From assembly GCA_963788125.1 (NCBI GenBank), contig CAWBFN010000002.1:744001-808000 (forward strand): DNA of 64,000 nucleotides, in the 5' to 3' direction. The stretch is from Bog-473 sp963788125. Its GTDB lineage: Bacteria > Actinomycetota > Acidimicrobiia > Acidimicrobiales > RAAP-2. This document shows positions 41,170 through 50,095 of the stretch, piece after piece. The notes under the pieces were generated by a model. That model was not told the origin of the DNA and ran no database searches. It saw nothing but the letters and a program-made list of their open reading frames with translations. The stretch's first letter is position 1. Each line of letters begins with the position of its first letter. The position numbers and the translations under genes are program-made.

Positions 41170-43587
41170 ATGTTGGCGGTCGTCAGAATGCTGTTCCGAG
41201 CCGAATTCGGCCGTCACTGGCGCTCGTGGATGTACCTGGCCCTCCTGGTGGCCCTGGTCAGTGGGCTGGTGTTGGCCGGCATAGCCGCAGGGAGACGAAC
41301 AGCGTCTGCCTTTCCCCGGTATGTCGCGACCTACGGCTCCGATGCCGAGGTGTTCGGCTTCAAGCCGATCCCCACCATCGCGTCCCTTCCCGAGGTCGAG
41401 GAGTCGACGCCGGCCCTCATCCCGGCAAACGGTCCTCCGGCCTGCAGCCGGTGCCGGCTCCTGGCCAACCAGAACTTCGGGGTCGTGGGTCTCGCGCCGC
41501 AGGACCTCGCAAATCAGGTGAAGTTGCTGTCGGGCCGCATGCCCGACCAGTCGAACCCTGCAGAGGTTCTGGCCTCGTACACGATGGAGCGCGACCTGGG
41601 TATCCGGCTTGGCTCGCACATCCGCATCCGATTCGCCTCGGGGAGTCAGCGGAACGAGATTCTGAACGGCGCCGACGTCACCCCCAGGGGTCCCTTGTAC
41701 GACTTCAGGGTGGTGGGTACCGAGGCGTCCGAGAATGAATTCCCGGCCGCCAACAGCACGAACTACGACCTGTACACCACCAAGGCATTCATTCGTTCCA
41801 TCAACGACAGGACAGTCTTCTTCCATGCCGATTTCGTGCGACTTCGGCATGGAGCCGCCGACCTTCCCGGCTTTCAGGCCCGGGCGCGCCAGGTCGGCGC
41901 CCTGGGCATCACCGATCTCGACACCACCGCGGCCGCCGTTACTTCGTCCATCCGACCCCAGGCGGTGGGCTGGTGGATCCTTGCCGCGCTGACCGCCCTG
42001 GTTGGGCTGATCGTGTTGGGCCAGGCCCAGATTCGTCAGGCGTCGATCGAGGAGGACGCCTATGGCACGCTCCGTACGTTGGGGGTCACGGGGCGGCAGT
42101 TCTTCTTGGTGGGAATGGCCAGGACTGCAGCGGTCGGCGTCATCGGCGTTGCCGGCGGTGTAGTCCTGGCGTACGGGCTGTCGAGCCTCACGCCGGTCGG
42201 TGAGGCAAAGCTTGCCGAGCCGACGAACGGGTTCTCCTTCGATACGTGGGCCCTCCTGATCGGAGGCCTGGTGCTGTTGGTCGTCTTCCTGGCTCTGGGC
42301 GTTTGGCCCGCTGTCACGGTCGCGAGGGCGGCCCGAACGGGGGGCCGAGACCGCATGCAACGTCCGTCTCGGACCGTCGGCCATCTGGCCGATTTGGGTG
42401 CATCCCCGAGCACGCTGATCGGCGTCCGCCGCGCTATCCAACGCGGTGGCGGCCGCTCCACGGTGCCGGTTGGTTCGGCCCTCTTGGGTTCGATCCTGGC
42501 CGTGACCGCACTGTGTGCCACTGCGGTCTTTGGGTCCAGCCTCACCCACCTGATTTCGACGCCCTCCCTCTACGGGCAGCCCTTCGATCTCTCCATCAGC
42601 GTCAACAGCACGGGTACGGCAGCTCAGGCCGAGCAGCTGGTTCACGACATCGAGCGGGAACCGACCGTCACGGGAATCACCGCTGGCCTCTCGGGCGACG
42701 TCAGCATCAACAGCCACACAGTGGCTGCCCTGGGCGGACAGTCGATCCGAGGGCCGCTCCTCTTGACGACGATCACCGGGCGGCTCCCCGACGCACCCGA
42801 CGAGGTCACGATGGGGGCGACGACGCTACGCGAAGTCGGGGCCCACGTCGGCTCCGTCGTCCGGGTGTCGGTACCCGATGCGCATGGTGGGACCAGAACT
42901 TCGACCTATCGGGTGGTCGGAGTCACATCGTTCCCACCCGACTTCGGAACCGGCGGACTAGGCACCGGCGCCGTCTTCGACTTCGCCGGGTTTGGTGTCC
43001 GATGTGCGCCGGGAACCGAGCCCAGTCGGTGTGCCATCGACGAGACCTACAGCGGCGCGGGCGTGATCCTCGTGCAGACCACATCGAGCGTGGCCGGACG
43101 AGCAACGCTCAACAAGTTGGTCGCCAAATACCAGGGCGACGTGGGGCTCCCGACGGCGCCGACCAATCTTGTCAACTTCGGGCAGGCCGTGAACTTCCCC
43201 GTCATCCTGGGGTCGGTCCTCATCCTCTTCGGCGTGGCCACGCTCCTGCACGTGCTGGTGGTGAGCGTCACCCGTCGTCGCCAGGAGGTCGGCCTGCTCA
43301 AGTCCCTCGGCTTCCTTCGGCGCCAGGTGGTCTCTACTGTGCTCTGGCAGACCACCACCGTGGCCCTGATCGGGCTCGTCGTCGGCGTACCTCTCGGGGT
43401 GGCGATAGGACGACTGGTGTGGCGGGCCTTCGCCGACTACCTCGGCGTGGTGCCGGTGCCGGTCGTGACGCTCCCAGAGATCGGTGCCATCGCTCTCGGA
43501 ACCCTGGTCGTGGCCAACCTGTTGGCCGCGGGTCCGGCCCTCGCGGCCGCCCGGATCCGACCAGCGAGCCTCCTCCGGGCCGAATGA
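41170..43587 (+). CDS. FtsX-type ABC transporter permease (two FtsX domains)
   Basis: 805 residues. The layout is helix 1 (about residues 20-42), a large extracytoplasmic domain, a block of three helices (about residues 260-400), a second large extracytoplasmic domain and a final three-helix block from about residue 680. This is the MacB/LolC-like pattern with two FtsX modules. A short motif CSRCRL in the first domain gives a possible CxxC. Such permeases move lipids, lipoproteins or peptides, or act as mechanotransmitters. No ATPase gene is adjacent, so the partner is elsewhere. ATG 41170 sits very close to AGGAGG (41162-41167), so TTG 41173 might be used instead. Confidence 0.82.
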   Translation: MLAVVRMLFRAEFGRHWRSWMYLALLVALVSGLVLAGIAAGRRTASAFPRYVATYGSDAEVFGFKPIPTIASLPEVEESTPALIPANGPPACSRCRLLANQNFGVVGLAPQDLANQVKLLSGRMPDQSNPAEVLASYTMERDLGIRLGSHIRIRFASGSQRNEILNGADVTPRGPLYDFRVVGTEASENEFPAANSTNYDLYTTKAFIRSINDRTVFFHADFVRLRHGAADLPGFQARARQVGALGITDLDTTAAAVTSSIRPQAVGWWILAALTALVGLIVLGQAQIRQASIEEDAYGTLRTLGVTGRQFFLVGMARTAAVGVIGVAGGVVLAYGLSSLTPVGEAKLAEPTNGFSFDTWALLIGGLVLLVVFLALGVWPAVTVARAARTGGRDRMQRPSRTVGHLADLGASPSTLIGVRRAIQRGGGRSTVPVGSALLGSILAVTALCATAVFGSSLTHLISTPSLYGQPFDLSISVNSTGTAAQAEQLVHDIEREPTVTGITAGLSGDVSINSHTVAALGGQSIRGPLLLTTITGRLPDAPDEVTMGATTLREVGAHVGSVVRVSVPDAHGGTRTSTYRVVGVTSFPPDFGTGGLGTGAVFDFAGFGVRCAPGTEPSRCAIDETYSGAGVILVQTTSSVAGRATLNKLVAKYQGDVGLPTAPTNLVNFGQAVNFPVILGSVLILFGVATLLHVLVVSVTRRRQEVGLLKSLGFLRRQVVSTVLWQTTTVALIGLVVGVPLGVAIGRLVWRAFADYLGVVPVPVVTLPEIGAIALGTLVVANLLAAGPALAAARIRPASLLRAE

Positions 43588-43698
43588 CCCCGGCTGGATC
43601 GTCCGATAATAGGCTCGACCTTCGGCCGCCCTGATCAGAAGGACACGAAGCTGGCAGCAGCCCCGCGACTACACGGACAAACTCAAGAGGGAGGAACG

Positions 43699-44598
43699 AT
43701 GGCCCCAGCGAAAGAGCCGGTTGCGTTTCTGGGCATCGGCACGATGGGACGAGCGATGGCAATCAGCGCCTTACGTGCTGGTATCCCGACGATCGTTTGG
43801 AACCGTGACCCGAAGGCAACCCGAGACTTCCCAGAGTTGGGCGCGGAGGTAGCAGAAACTCCCGCCGACGCGGCACGCCGAGCCTCGATCGTCGTCACCA
43901 TGGTGACGGATGTGAACGTTGTCGAATCGATTGCGCGGGATCAGGGCATGCTTGCCGCGCTCGCGCCTGGCGCAGTCTGGGTTCAAATGAGCACGATCGG
44001 CGTTGCTGGGATCGAGCGTGTCGCGGCACTGGTTGGTTCTGAGCGTGCTGACGTGACTCTCATCGATGCGCCCGTGTCAGGAAGCAAGGAGCCGGCCGAA
44101 GAGGGGAAGCTGACGATTTTTGCCTCAGGTCCGGACGAAGTCCGCCCGCGCCTGGATCCGCTTTTTGATGCGCTCGGACAGCGAACAATATGGGTGGGGC
44201 CAGTTGGGGCTGGGTCGCGGCTGAAGCTCGTGGCAAACGTGTGGCTCGCGTTAAGTGCGGAAGCGGTCAATACTTCGGTGGCGCTTGCCGGCCAATTGGG
44301 ACTTGAGGGGGAGACTGTGGTGAAAGCCCTAGCTGGCGGCCCGCTCGTGTCTCCATGGCAAGCGGCCAAGCTTGAGCGAATCGTGCATAACGACTTTTCG
44401 GTTCAGTTCGCACTCGCTCTCGCGCTCAAGGACGTTCATCTCGCGCTCGAAGCGGCCGGCGATGACCGCTTCCGGGCGCTCGCCTCTCTGGCCGATGAGT
44501 GGGAACAGGTCGTCGATCGCGGGCTGGGCGACCGCGATCTTACCGTCGTTGCCTGGGCACTCGAACAAAGAGACGGGCAGTCTCTGCCGAACCCGTAA
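43699..44598 (+). CDS. NAD(P)-dependent 3-hydroxyisobutyrate dehydrogenase-like oxidoreductase
   Basis: 299 residues of the beta-hydroxyacid dehydrogenase superfamily. The cofactor loop is VAFLGIGTMGRAMA, the substrate-binding segment IDAPVSGSKEPAEEGKLTIF, and the catalytic lysine lies in GAGSRLKLVANVWL (K-x3-N). It could reduce or oxidise small hydroxy acids or, alternatively, act as an imine reductase-like enzyme. ATG 43699 follows a strong AGGGAGGA. Codon use stands out from the neighbours: A- or T-ending codons are much more common and a rare TTA leucine occurs near the start, a hint of recent acquisition. Confidence 0.85.
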   Translation: MAPAKEPVAFLGIGTMGRAMAISALRAGIPTIVWNRDPKATRDFPELGAEVAETPADAARRASIVVTMVTDVNVVESIARDQGMLAALAPGAVWVQMSTIGVAGIERVAALVGSERADVTLIDAPVSGSKEPAEEGKLTIFASGPDEVRPRLDPLFDALGQRTIWVGPVGAGSRLKLVANVWLALSAEAVNTSVALAGQLGLEGETVVKALAGGPLVSPWQAAKLERIVHNDFSVQFALALALKDVHLALEAAGDDRFRALASLADEWEQVVDRGLGDRDLTVVAWALEQRDGQSLPNP

Positions 44599-44724
44599 TC
44601 TGGTCGGCCGTTCCCCCGGAGGAATGCACCTCATAACGGGTACCAAGACGGAGCAGCAGAGAGACGTCGAGCGCGTGCGCTCGGGCAGCGGTGGCGTGAC
44701 TGTTGGCGAAGAAGCGAGCTGCCG

Positions 44725-44985
44725 TCACCACGAGAAAAAGCGTTCCAAGGCCTCTGGGTCGCTGTAGAAGCACTCCACACGTGCGATGTTTCCGTCCTGG
44801 GAGACCTTGACGAGAAAGACGAGGCGGAACTCTTGGACGCGTCCCGGCCGTTGGAGATGGACGCGCACCACTCCGGCGATATCGATGGTGCCGACGAGCC
44901 AATCGTCCCAACAAGGCCGGGCCCGTGTTGCCGCCATCCTACGACTCGGGCACCCGCGATGGATCATGAACCAGTGTCCATCCAT
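44725..44985 (-). CDS. SnoaL/NTF2-like short protein, possibly a truncated gene
   Basis: 86 residues. The last 50 (VVRVHLQRPGRVQEFRLVFL, then VKVSQDGNIARVECFYSDPE) have the strand-rich C-terminal half of an NTF2/SnoaL-like fold. The N-terminal 35 residues are basic and do not look like the expected first helix, so the gene seems truncated or its start is misplaced. It lies between genes on the other strand in a region of 525 bases that otherwise holds no coding sequence. Function unknown. Confidence 0.4.
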   Translation of the reverse strand: MDGHWFMIHRGCPSRRMAATRARPCWDDWLVGTIDIAGVVRVHLQRPGRVQEFRLVFLVKVSQDGNIARVECFYSDPEALERFFSW

Positions 44986-45122
44986 AACGCTGGCACTATT
45001 CTGATGTCGGTTACCCTACGTTGCACGGCCCTCATGCTCTGCGACGTGGCTGGTGGCGTGGACGCACCTACGGATCGCGGTCAGAGGCAACACTGGATCC
45101 GGGAGAATACCGAGGAGGAACA

Positions 45123-46964
45123 GTGCCCTCAAAGATCGAGGACTACGCCATCATCGGTGACACGAAAACCGTCGCCCTCGTCGATCTCACCGGGTCCATC
45201 GACTGGTGGTGTGCGCCGCGAATCGACTCCGGCGCTCCCTTCGCGGCGCTGCTCGGCGACGCGGGCAATGGACGGTGGCTGATCGCTCCGAAGGGCGAGG
45301 TGACCAGGGTTACCCGCCGTTACGAACCGGAGACCTTGATTCTCGAGACACTCTTCGAAACGTCGACGGGCTCCGTCGCGGTGTGCGACTTCATGCCGCC
45401 GAACGACGGTCACTCGATGATCCACCGCATCGTCGAGAGTCATGGTGGCACGGTCGAGATGCAGATGGAGCTCATCGTGCGGTACGAGTACGGCGCCATC
45501 ACGCCTTGGGCCACCGCTACCGGTGACGGCCTCGTCCTGGTCGCCGCCCGCGATGGCCTCCGCCTGCACAGCCCCGTCCGTCTCGTTGGCAAGGACCAAA
45601 CTACTGTTGCTTCTTTCTCCGTGTCGGGCGATACCCGCCGCTCCTTCTCGCTCACCTGGTTCCCCTCCGTGATACACGCCCCGCTCCCCCTCGACAGCCT
45701 CGCAGCCCGCAACCACACGCGGCACTACTGGCAGGACTGGGTTGGACGCTGCACGTACAACGGCTGCTCGCGCGACCTGGTCGTGCGCTCGCTTATCACC
45801 TTGAAGGCCCTCACCTTCGATCCCACCGGCGCCGTCTGCGCGGCGGCGACGACCTCGCTCCCCGAGACCATCGGGGGCAACCGGAACTGGGACTACCGCT
45901 ATTCCTGGCTCCGGGACTCGACCTTTACGCTGAATGCCCTTTTGGTCTCGGGATACACCGACGAGGCGGCAGCGTGGGTGGGTTGGCTCCGCCGCGCCGT
46001 CGCCGGAGACCCCGGAGACATACAGATCATGTACGGCGTCGATGGGGAACGGCGCCTCGCGGAGTTCGAGCTCGATCACCTCAGCGGCTACGAGGGCTCG
46101 ACCCCAGTTCGTATCGGTAACAAAGCGGCGACCCAGCTCCAGCTCGACGTCTACGGCGAGGTCCTGGACTCCGCTGTCACCTACTGGCGAACCCCGGCTC
46201 ACCAGCAGTCCAAGTGGTCGCCGGATCTACTGATGGCGATCCTCGGCCACCTGGAGACGATCTGGCGCGAGCCCGACAACGGGATCTGGGAGGTCCGCGG
46301 CCGCCGGCGGCACTTCACCCATTCGAAGGTCATGGCCTGGGTGGCCTTCGATCGTGCCCTCACGCTGGCGGGGGAAGGTGTCTTGCCGAAGGAACCGATG
46401 GACCATTGGCGAGAAGTGCGCGACGAAATCCATAGGGAAGTCTGCGAGAAAGGTTTCGACCCTGAGCTCAACTCGTTTACCCAGTACTACGGGTCGAAGC
46501 TGCTCGACGCGAGCCTCCTCATGCTGGCGCCTGTCGGCTTTCTGCCGCCCGATGATCCGCGCATCGCCGGTACCGTCGAAGCGATCCAAAAGGGGCTCGT
46601 CACCGATGGCTTCGTCCGCCGGTACCAGGCCGACACCGACGAGGACGTCGACGGCCTGAAAGGAACCGAGGGCGCCTTCTTGTTGACGAGCTTCTGGCTC
46701 GCCGACAATCTGGCGCTGCTCGGACGCCACAACGAGGCACAGGAGATGTTCGAGCGTCTCTGTGCGCTCTGCAACGACGTCGGTCTCCTTTCCGAGGAGT
46801 ACGACCCGAAGGCCGAACGGATGCTCGGGAACTTTCCGCAGGCCTTCTCACACGTCGCCCTGATCAACACCGCCGCCAACCTCTCGATGGCCGAGCACGG
46901 CCCCCCGGTGATACGTGGTTCTCGTTACGGCCCGCTCGGACGTCGGAGCGCTCCAGCAGACTGA
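45123..46964 (+). CDS. Glycoside hydrolase family 15 protein (trehalase/glucoamylase-like)
   Basis: 613 residues. It opens with KIEDYAIIGDTKTVALVDLT and GSIDWWCAPR, the N-terminal beta-sandwich of GH15 proteins. It then has the (alpha/alpha)6 barrel with NRNWDYRYSWLRDSTFTLNAL, SKVMAWVAFDRALTLA and GTEGAFLLTSFWLADNLALL. Actinobacterial relatives are trehalases or alpha-glucosidases; the exact sugar is not decided by these motifs. GTG 45123 is preceded by GAGGAGGAA at about 45113. There is no signal peptide, so it acts in the cytoplasm. Confidence 0.88.
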   Translation: MPSKIEDYAIIGDTKTVALVDLTGSIDWWCAPRIDSGAPFAALLGDAGNGRWLIAPKGEVTRVTRRYEPETLILETLFETSTGSVAVCDFMPPNDGHSMIHRIVESHGGTVEMQMELIVRYEYGAITPWATATGDGLVLVAARDGLRLHSPVRLVGKDQTTVASFSVSGDTRRSFSLTWFPSVIHAPLPLDSLAARNHTRHYWQDWVGRCTYNGCSRDLVVRSLITLKALTFDPTGAVCAAATTSLPETIGGNRNWDYRYSWLRDSTFTLNALLVSGYTDEAAAWVGWLRRAVAGDPGDIQIMYGVDGERRLAEFELDHLSGYEGSTPVRIGNKAATQLQLDVYGEVLDSAVTYWRTPAHQQSKWSPDLLMAILGHLETIWREPDNGIWEVRGRRRHFTHSKVMAWVAFDRALTLAGEGVLPKEPMDHWREVRDEIHREVCEKGFDPELNSFTQYYGSKLLDASLLMLAPVGFLPPDDPRIAGTVEAIQKGLVTDGFVRRYQADTDEDVDGLKGTEGAFLLTSFWLADNLALLGRHNEAQEMFERLCALCNDVGLLSEEYDPKAERMLGNFPQAFSHVALINTAANLSMAEHGPPVIRGSRYGPLGRRSAPAD

Positions 46965-47006
46965 TCAACCACGCGGTGCGATTCGCTCGAAGTTTTGGCA
47001 TGGTTA

Positions 47007-47037
47007 TTGACCTCAATATTACCTGAGGTTTTATAGT
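47007..47037 (+). promoter_or_regulatory. MerR/SoxR-type promoter with an operator in the -35/-10 spacer
   Basis: TTGACC at 47007-47012 (-35) and TATAGT at 47032-47037 (-10) are separated by 19 bases, the long spacer typical of MerR-family activated promoters. Inside it lies the 18-base dyad CCTCAATATTACCTGAGG (47011-47028), close to the SoxR box CCTCAAGTTAACTTGAGG. The predicted start of transcription is at or next to the ATG of the PPOX gene at 47045, so the message would be leaderless. No merR/soxR gene is in the window. The surrounding bases are markedly AT-rich for this genome. Confidence 0.7.
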
Positions 47038-47044
47038 AGATTGC

Positions 47045-47473
47045 ATGGACACCTCACCCTTTACAGAGAGCGAACTGGCCTACCTCTCCTCCCAGCACCT
47101 CGGCCGCCTGGCTACGGTCGCCCCCGATGGTGCTCCTCAGAACAACCCGGTGGGATTCGTCTACAACGAAAACCTCGGCACCGTCGACATCTTTGGCTTC
47201 AATCTGGGAGCCACACGCAAGTTCAAGAACCTTCGATCCAACCCGAACGTGGCCTTCGTTGTCGATGACCTGGTGTCGATGAGCCCGTGGGAAGTTCGAG
47301 GTCTCGAGATCAGGGGTGTCGCAGAGCCTCTTGGTGACGCCGAACCGCCCCTTCCTGGGATGAGCCGGCCGGTCATACGGATCCACCCCCGCCGCATCAT
47401 CAGCTGGAACGTGGGCGCACAACCGCCGGGCATGGTCGGGCGCAACGTCGCAGACCAGCCTCGAGTGGCCTGA
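47045..47473 (+). CDS. PPOX class, probably F420-dependent, oxidoreductase
   Basis: 142 residues in the split-barrel flavin/F420-binding fold (pyridoxamine-5'-phosphate oxidase superfamily). Typical motifs are LSSQHLGRLATVAPDGAPQN, VDIFGFNLGATRKFKNL and a final RIHPRRIISWNV. The sequence resembles the F420-binding PPOX subfamily of Actinobacteria that reduces or oxidises aromatic or quinone-like compounds. No Shine-Dalgarno precedes the ATG, matching the leaderless promoter upstream. The stop overlaps the next ATG by one base, so the two genes form an operon. Confidence 0.85.
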   Translation: MDTSPFTESELAYLSSQHLGRLATVAPDGAPQNNPVGFVYNENLGTVDIFGFNLGATRKFKNLRSNPNVAFVVDDLVSMSPWEVRGLEIRGVAEPLGDAEPPLPGMSRPVIRIHPRRIISWNVGAQPPGMVGRNVADQPRVA

Positions 47474-48348
47474 TGCAGACGTCTGTGGCGGTGCTGGACG
47501 ATGCGCTCGACCGAGTGTCGGCCCTGGACTTTGAGATACCCAACCCGTTTGTGAACCACGCGCCCATGGCGTGCGAGGCCCTCGTCGCCCTGGGCTTCGA
47601 AGGATCGCTCAACGACTGGGTCCAGACTTTCGAGGCCTCCATGGGCCAGGCCGTTCATCCGGTCACCCCGAAGTGGAGGTCAGACTTCGAGTGGAAGGAT
47701 GTCGTGGGCGACTACCGCCTCCTCCCGGAGTGGATGGGCTACTTCGAGCGTGCCATCGACGACGACGGGTGGCGGTCCGTCGTCTCCGTGTGGGTTCCCC
47801 GGTTCATGCCGGGATTGGTCGCGGCGCTGTTCCATGGGGTCATCCGCACTGCTCACGCCGTCCGGGCCCTCGAGGAGGTCGATACCACGTCCAGGCGAGC
47901 GGAGCTGTCCCGCGCCCTGGCCAGCTGGGCCACCTGGCTCCAGATCGGGCAACCGATCGCGGATATCCGCGCGTCACACATCATGCCCAACGCCGCGGCG
48001 TGGGCCGCGGCCACCTCTGCCCGCTACTACGTGGCAACCCCGACGGTTTTCAACCTGCACGGCGTCACTGGCGCCATGGCGGTGGATCTACTGGCCGCTC
48101 ACCTGAGCGAAGCTGAAATTGCCGCAGCCGTTCGCCAGCTGAGGGCTGAGCACGAGCTTCTCTTCCGGGACGCCAGTCCGTGGGTCGGTGAAGAGTATGG
48201 GGAATGGGAAGACGCGCTCGCTTCGGCCGCCGTGCGGAGCCACGACCCGCACCAGGTCAAGCTGGTCGAGGCCTGCCGACGGGGTCTGAACGCCACGGGT
48301 GACGTTGCCTTCGTCCTGGCCGCTCAGACAGTCACAACGCCTCGATGA
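47473..48348 (+). CDS. Questin oxidase-like (DUF4243) protein
   Basis: 291 residues, largely helical, with NPFVNHAPMACEALVALGF near the start (the histidine-bearing motif of questin oxidase-like proteins), FHGVIRTAHAVRALEEVD in the middle and FNLHGVTGAMAVDLLAAHL near the end, each with a conserved histidine. The family includes a fungal Baeyer-Villiger-like oxidase that opens anthraquinone rings; bacterial members are little studied. Being in one operon with an F420-type reductase under a MerR/SoxR-type promoter suggests detoxification of redox-active quinones. That role is inferred. Confidence 0.7.
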   Translation: MQTSVAVLDDALDRVSALDFEIPNPFVNHAPMACEALVALGFEGSLNDWVQTFEASMGQAVHPVTPKWRSDFEWKDVVGDYRLLPEWMGYFERAIDDDGWRSVVSVWVPRFMPGLVAALFHGVIRTAHAVRALEEVDTTSRRAELSRALASWATWLQIGQPIADIRASHIMPNAAAWAAATSARYYVATPTVFNLHGVTGAMAVDLLAAHLSEAEIAAAVRQLRAEHELLFRDASPWVGEEYGEWEDALASAAVRSHDPHQVKLVEACRRGLNATGDVAFVLAAQTVTTPR

Positions 48349-48397
48349 TCGAGCGCGGCGGCGCGAGCAGCCGGTCCTCGTCGTCTTCCATGCTTGC

Positions 48398-49147
48398 TCA
48401 TCGGTGTCTGTGCGAGGACGTGGCACGGTGCAGTCCCCACCTGCGGGGGGCGGGCCGGCCGCTGACAGACCATGCAGAGAGTCGCCGCATCCGCTCCTTC
48501 TCCGCTTCGGTCATGTTTCGGTCGACCAGCCGGTGTTCCACCGCCGCCGGGATGACAGCACGCGCTGCATCTGCATCGAGGTCTCCCAGGAAGTTGCGGA
48601 GGAAGATCCTTCGCGCCACGGCAGCCAACGACCGTTCCAGGGAATTGCCGGGTACGTCGGCCGTAGCGAAGAGCACCCAGGTGTCCGCCTCATCGTACGC
48701 CGGGGCCCCTCGGGCAGCGTTGGCCCAGTCGATGACCACCGGTCCCTCTTTCGTCATGAGCACATTCAGCGGGTGCAGATCCCGGTGCAGGAGGCAGTCT
48801 CCCCTCACGGCGGCCTCGGTGGTGAGCCAGTCCGGTGCCTCAATCCGGTGGAGCTCGATGTGCAACTGGGCCAGCAGGTGGCCGCAGGAGCCGATCCGCT
48901 GCGGGTGCCGCAAGGCCGATTCGAGCATCGTCGGCCCACTCAGCCGGTCCATGACCAGGTATCCCTGGCCGGCGTCGTGGACGCCAGGCACGGGATAGCC
49001 GCGCTCGCCAACGAAGCGCATGATGTCGGCTTCGGCCACCAAGGAGCGGCCGTCACGGGCCAGCCGGAGAACCCGGCCGGGACCATGCTCGTAGATTTCA
49101 GAGTCCCTGCCTTCGGCGAGCCTCGGTCCGATTGGCTCCACCGACAC
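48398..49147 (-). CDS. Aminoglycoside phosphotransferase-like kinase (APH family)
   Basis: 249 residues with the APH/choline-kinase-like fold. The nucleotide-binding N-lobe (YEHGPGRVLRLARDGRSL) is followed by the catalytic HRDLHPLNVL (Brenner motif) and VIDWANAARG for metal binding. Members phosphorylate sugars, choline, homoserine or antibiotics; nothing here selects one. The start is a GTG at 49147. It converges with the questin-oxidase-like gene (49 bases between stops). The C-terminus is Arg/His-rich. Confidence 0.82.
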   Translation of the reverse strand: MSVEPIGPRLAEGRDSEIYEHGPGRVLRLARDGRSLVAEADIMRFVGERGYPVPGVHDAGQGYLVMDRLSGPTMLESALRHPQRIGSCGHLLAQLHIELHRIEAPDWLTTEAAVRGDCLLHRDLHPLNVLMTKEGPVVIDWANAARGAPAYDEADTWVLFATADVPGNSLERSLAAVARRIFLRNFLGDLDADAARAVIPAAVEHRLVDRNMTEAEKERMRRLSAWSVSGRPAPRRWGLHRATSSHRHR

Positions 49148-49192
49148 AGTCTCGCGTTCAACCCAGCTTTTGCACCATGGCCAGGGACGCCT

Positions 49193-50095
49193 TTACTTCC
49201 CGTAGAGAAGCTGCATGTTCTGGACAGCGAAGATCATGATGTCGGTGGGGTAGTCGACCGCGCCGTTCTGGTCCACGATCTCGTCCCAGTGGTCGACGAT
49301 GTCCTCGGCGGTCGGCATTTCTTTGGAGACCCAGCCCTGGGCGGTGGTGATCGTCGACCGCGCGAACCGGCCGCCCCAAGCGCCCAGGATCTGCCCCGTG
49401 CACGGGCAGGTGCGGTGGGCGAGCACGGCGACCATGGGGCTGACCCGTTCGGGCAGGAAGTTGTCTCGGATCTCGTCGCCGTTGACGCCCGGGATGTTGT
49501 ACATGAAGGGTGACGTCTCGCCGGCGATGAGGGCACCGGGGTTGAGGAGGTTGGCCGTAATGCCGAAATCCACTCCCTCGAGCGAGATGGTGCGGACCAG
49601 CCCGATAAGGCCGGAGTTGGCCGCCGCGTAGTTGGCCTGGGTGGCGAGCCCCTGGAGGCCAGCGCCCGAGGTCACCCCGACGAGGCGGCCGCCACCATGG
49701 TCCTTCATGTAGAGATAGGCGGGGTGGAACACGAAGTACGCAGCCCGGAGCTTGACGTCGATGACCGCGTCGAAGTCGGCCAGGGTCATCTCGTGGAAGG
49801 GCTTGGTCAGGTAAATGGTCGCGTTGGTGACCACCGCGTCCAGCCGGCCCCAGGTGTCGACGGCCAGGTCGATGATCGCATTGCCGCCCTCTTCGGTCCC
49901 GACCGAGTGGGTGTCCACGACGGCTTCGCCGCCTTCTCTCCTGATCTCATCCGCGACCTGTGCGGCGCCGTGGATGTCGTTGACGACGACTTTGGCACCA
50001 CGTCGGGCAAGTTCGAGCGCGTGGGTACGTCCCATGCCCCGCCCTGCACCGGTCACGACTGCTACCTCAGCGTCGAACCGCAGTTCCTCAGCCAA
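49193..50095 (-). CDS. Short-chain dehydrogenase-like protein lacking the catalytic lysine
   Basis: 300 residues of the SDR fold, close to the MFE-2-like (3R)-hydroxyacyl-CoA dehydrogenase group, with TGAGRGMGRTHALELARRGA as cofactor loop and NDIHG after beta-2. The active-site helix reads NYAAANSGLIGL: Tyr156 is present but the lysine four residues on is Asn160. The serine region VGVTSGAGLQG and the asparagine of the tetrad are there. Without the lysine, normal SDR chemistry should be weak or absent. The C-terminal extension of about 80 residues is typical of the group. The start is a TTG preceded by GGGAGGGAG. Confidence 0.82.
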   Translation of the reverse strand: MAEELRFDAEVAVVTGAGRGMGRTHALELARRGAKVVVNDIHGAAQVADEIRREGGEAVVDTHSVGTEEGGNAIIDLAVDTWGRLDAVVTNATIYLTKPFHEMTLADFDAVIDVKLRAAYFVFHPAYLYMKDHGGGRLVGVTSGAGLQGLATQANYAAANSGLIGLVRTISLEGVDFGITANLLNPGALIAGETSPFMYNIPGVNGDEIRDNFLPERVSPMVAVLAHRTCPCTGQILGAWGGRFARSTITTAQGWVSKEMPTAEDIVDHWDEIVDQNGAVDYPTDIMIFAVQNMQLLYGK

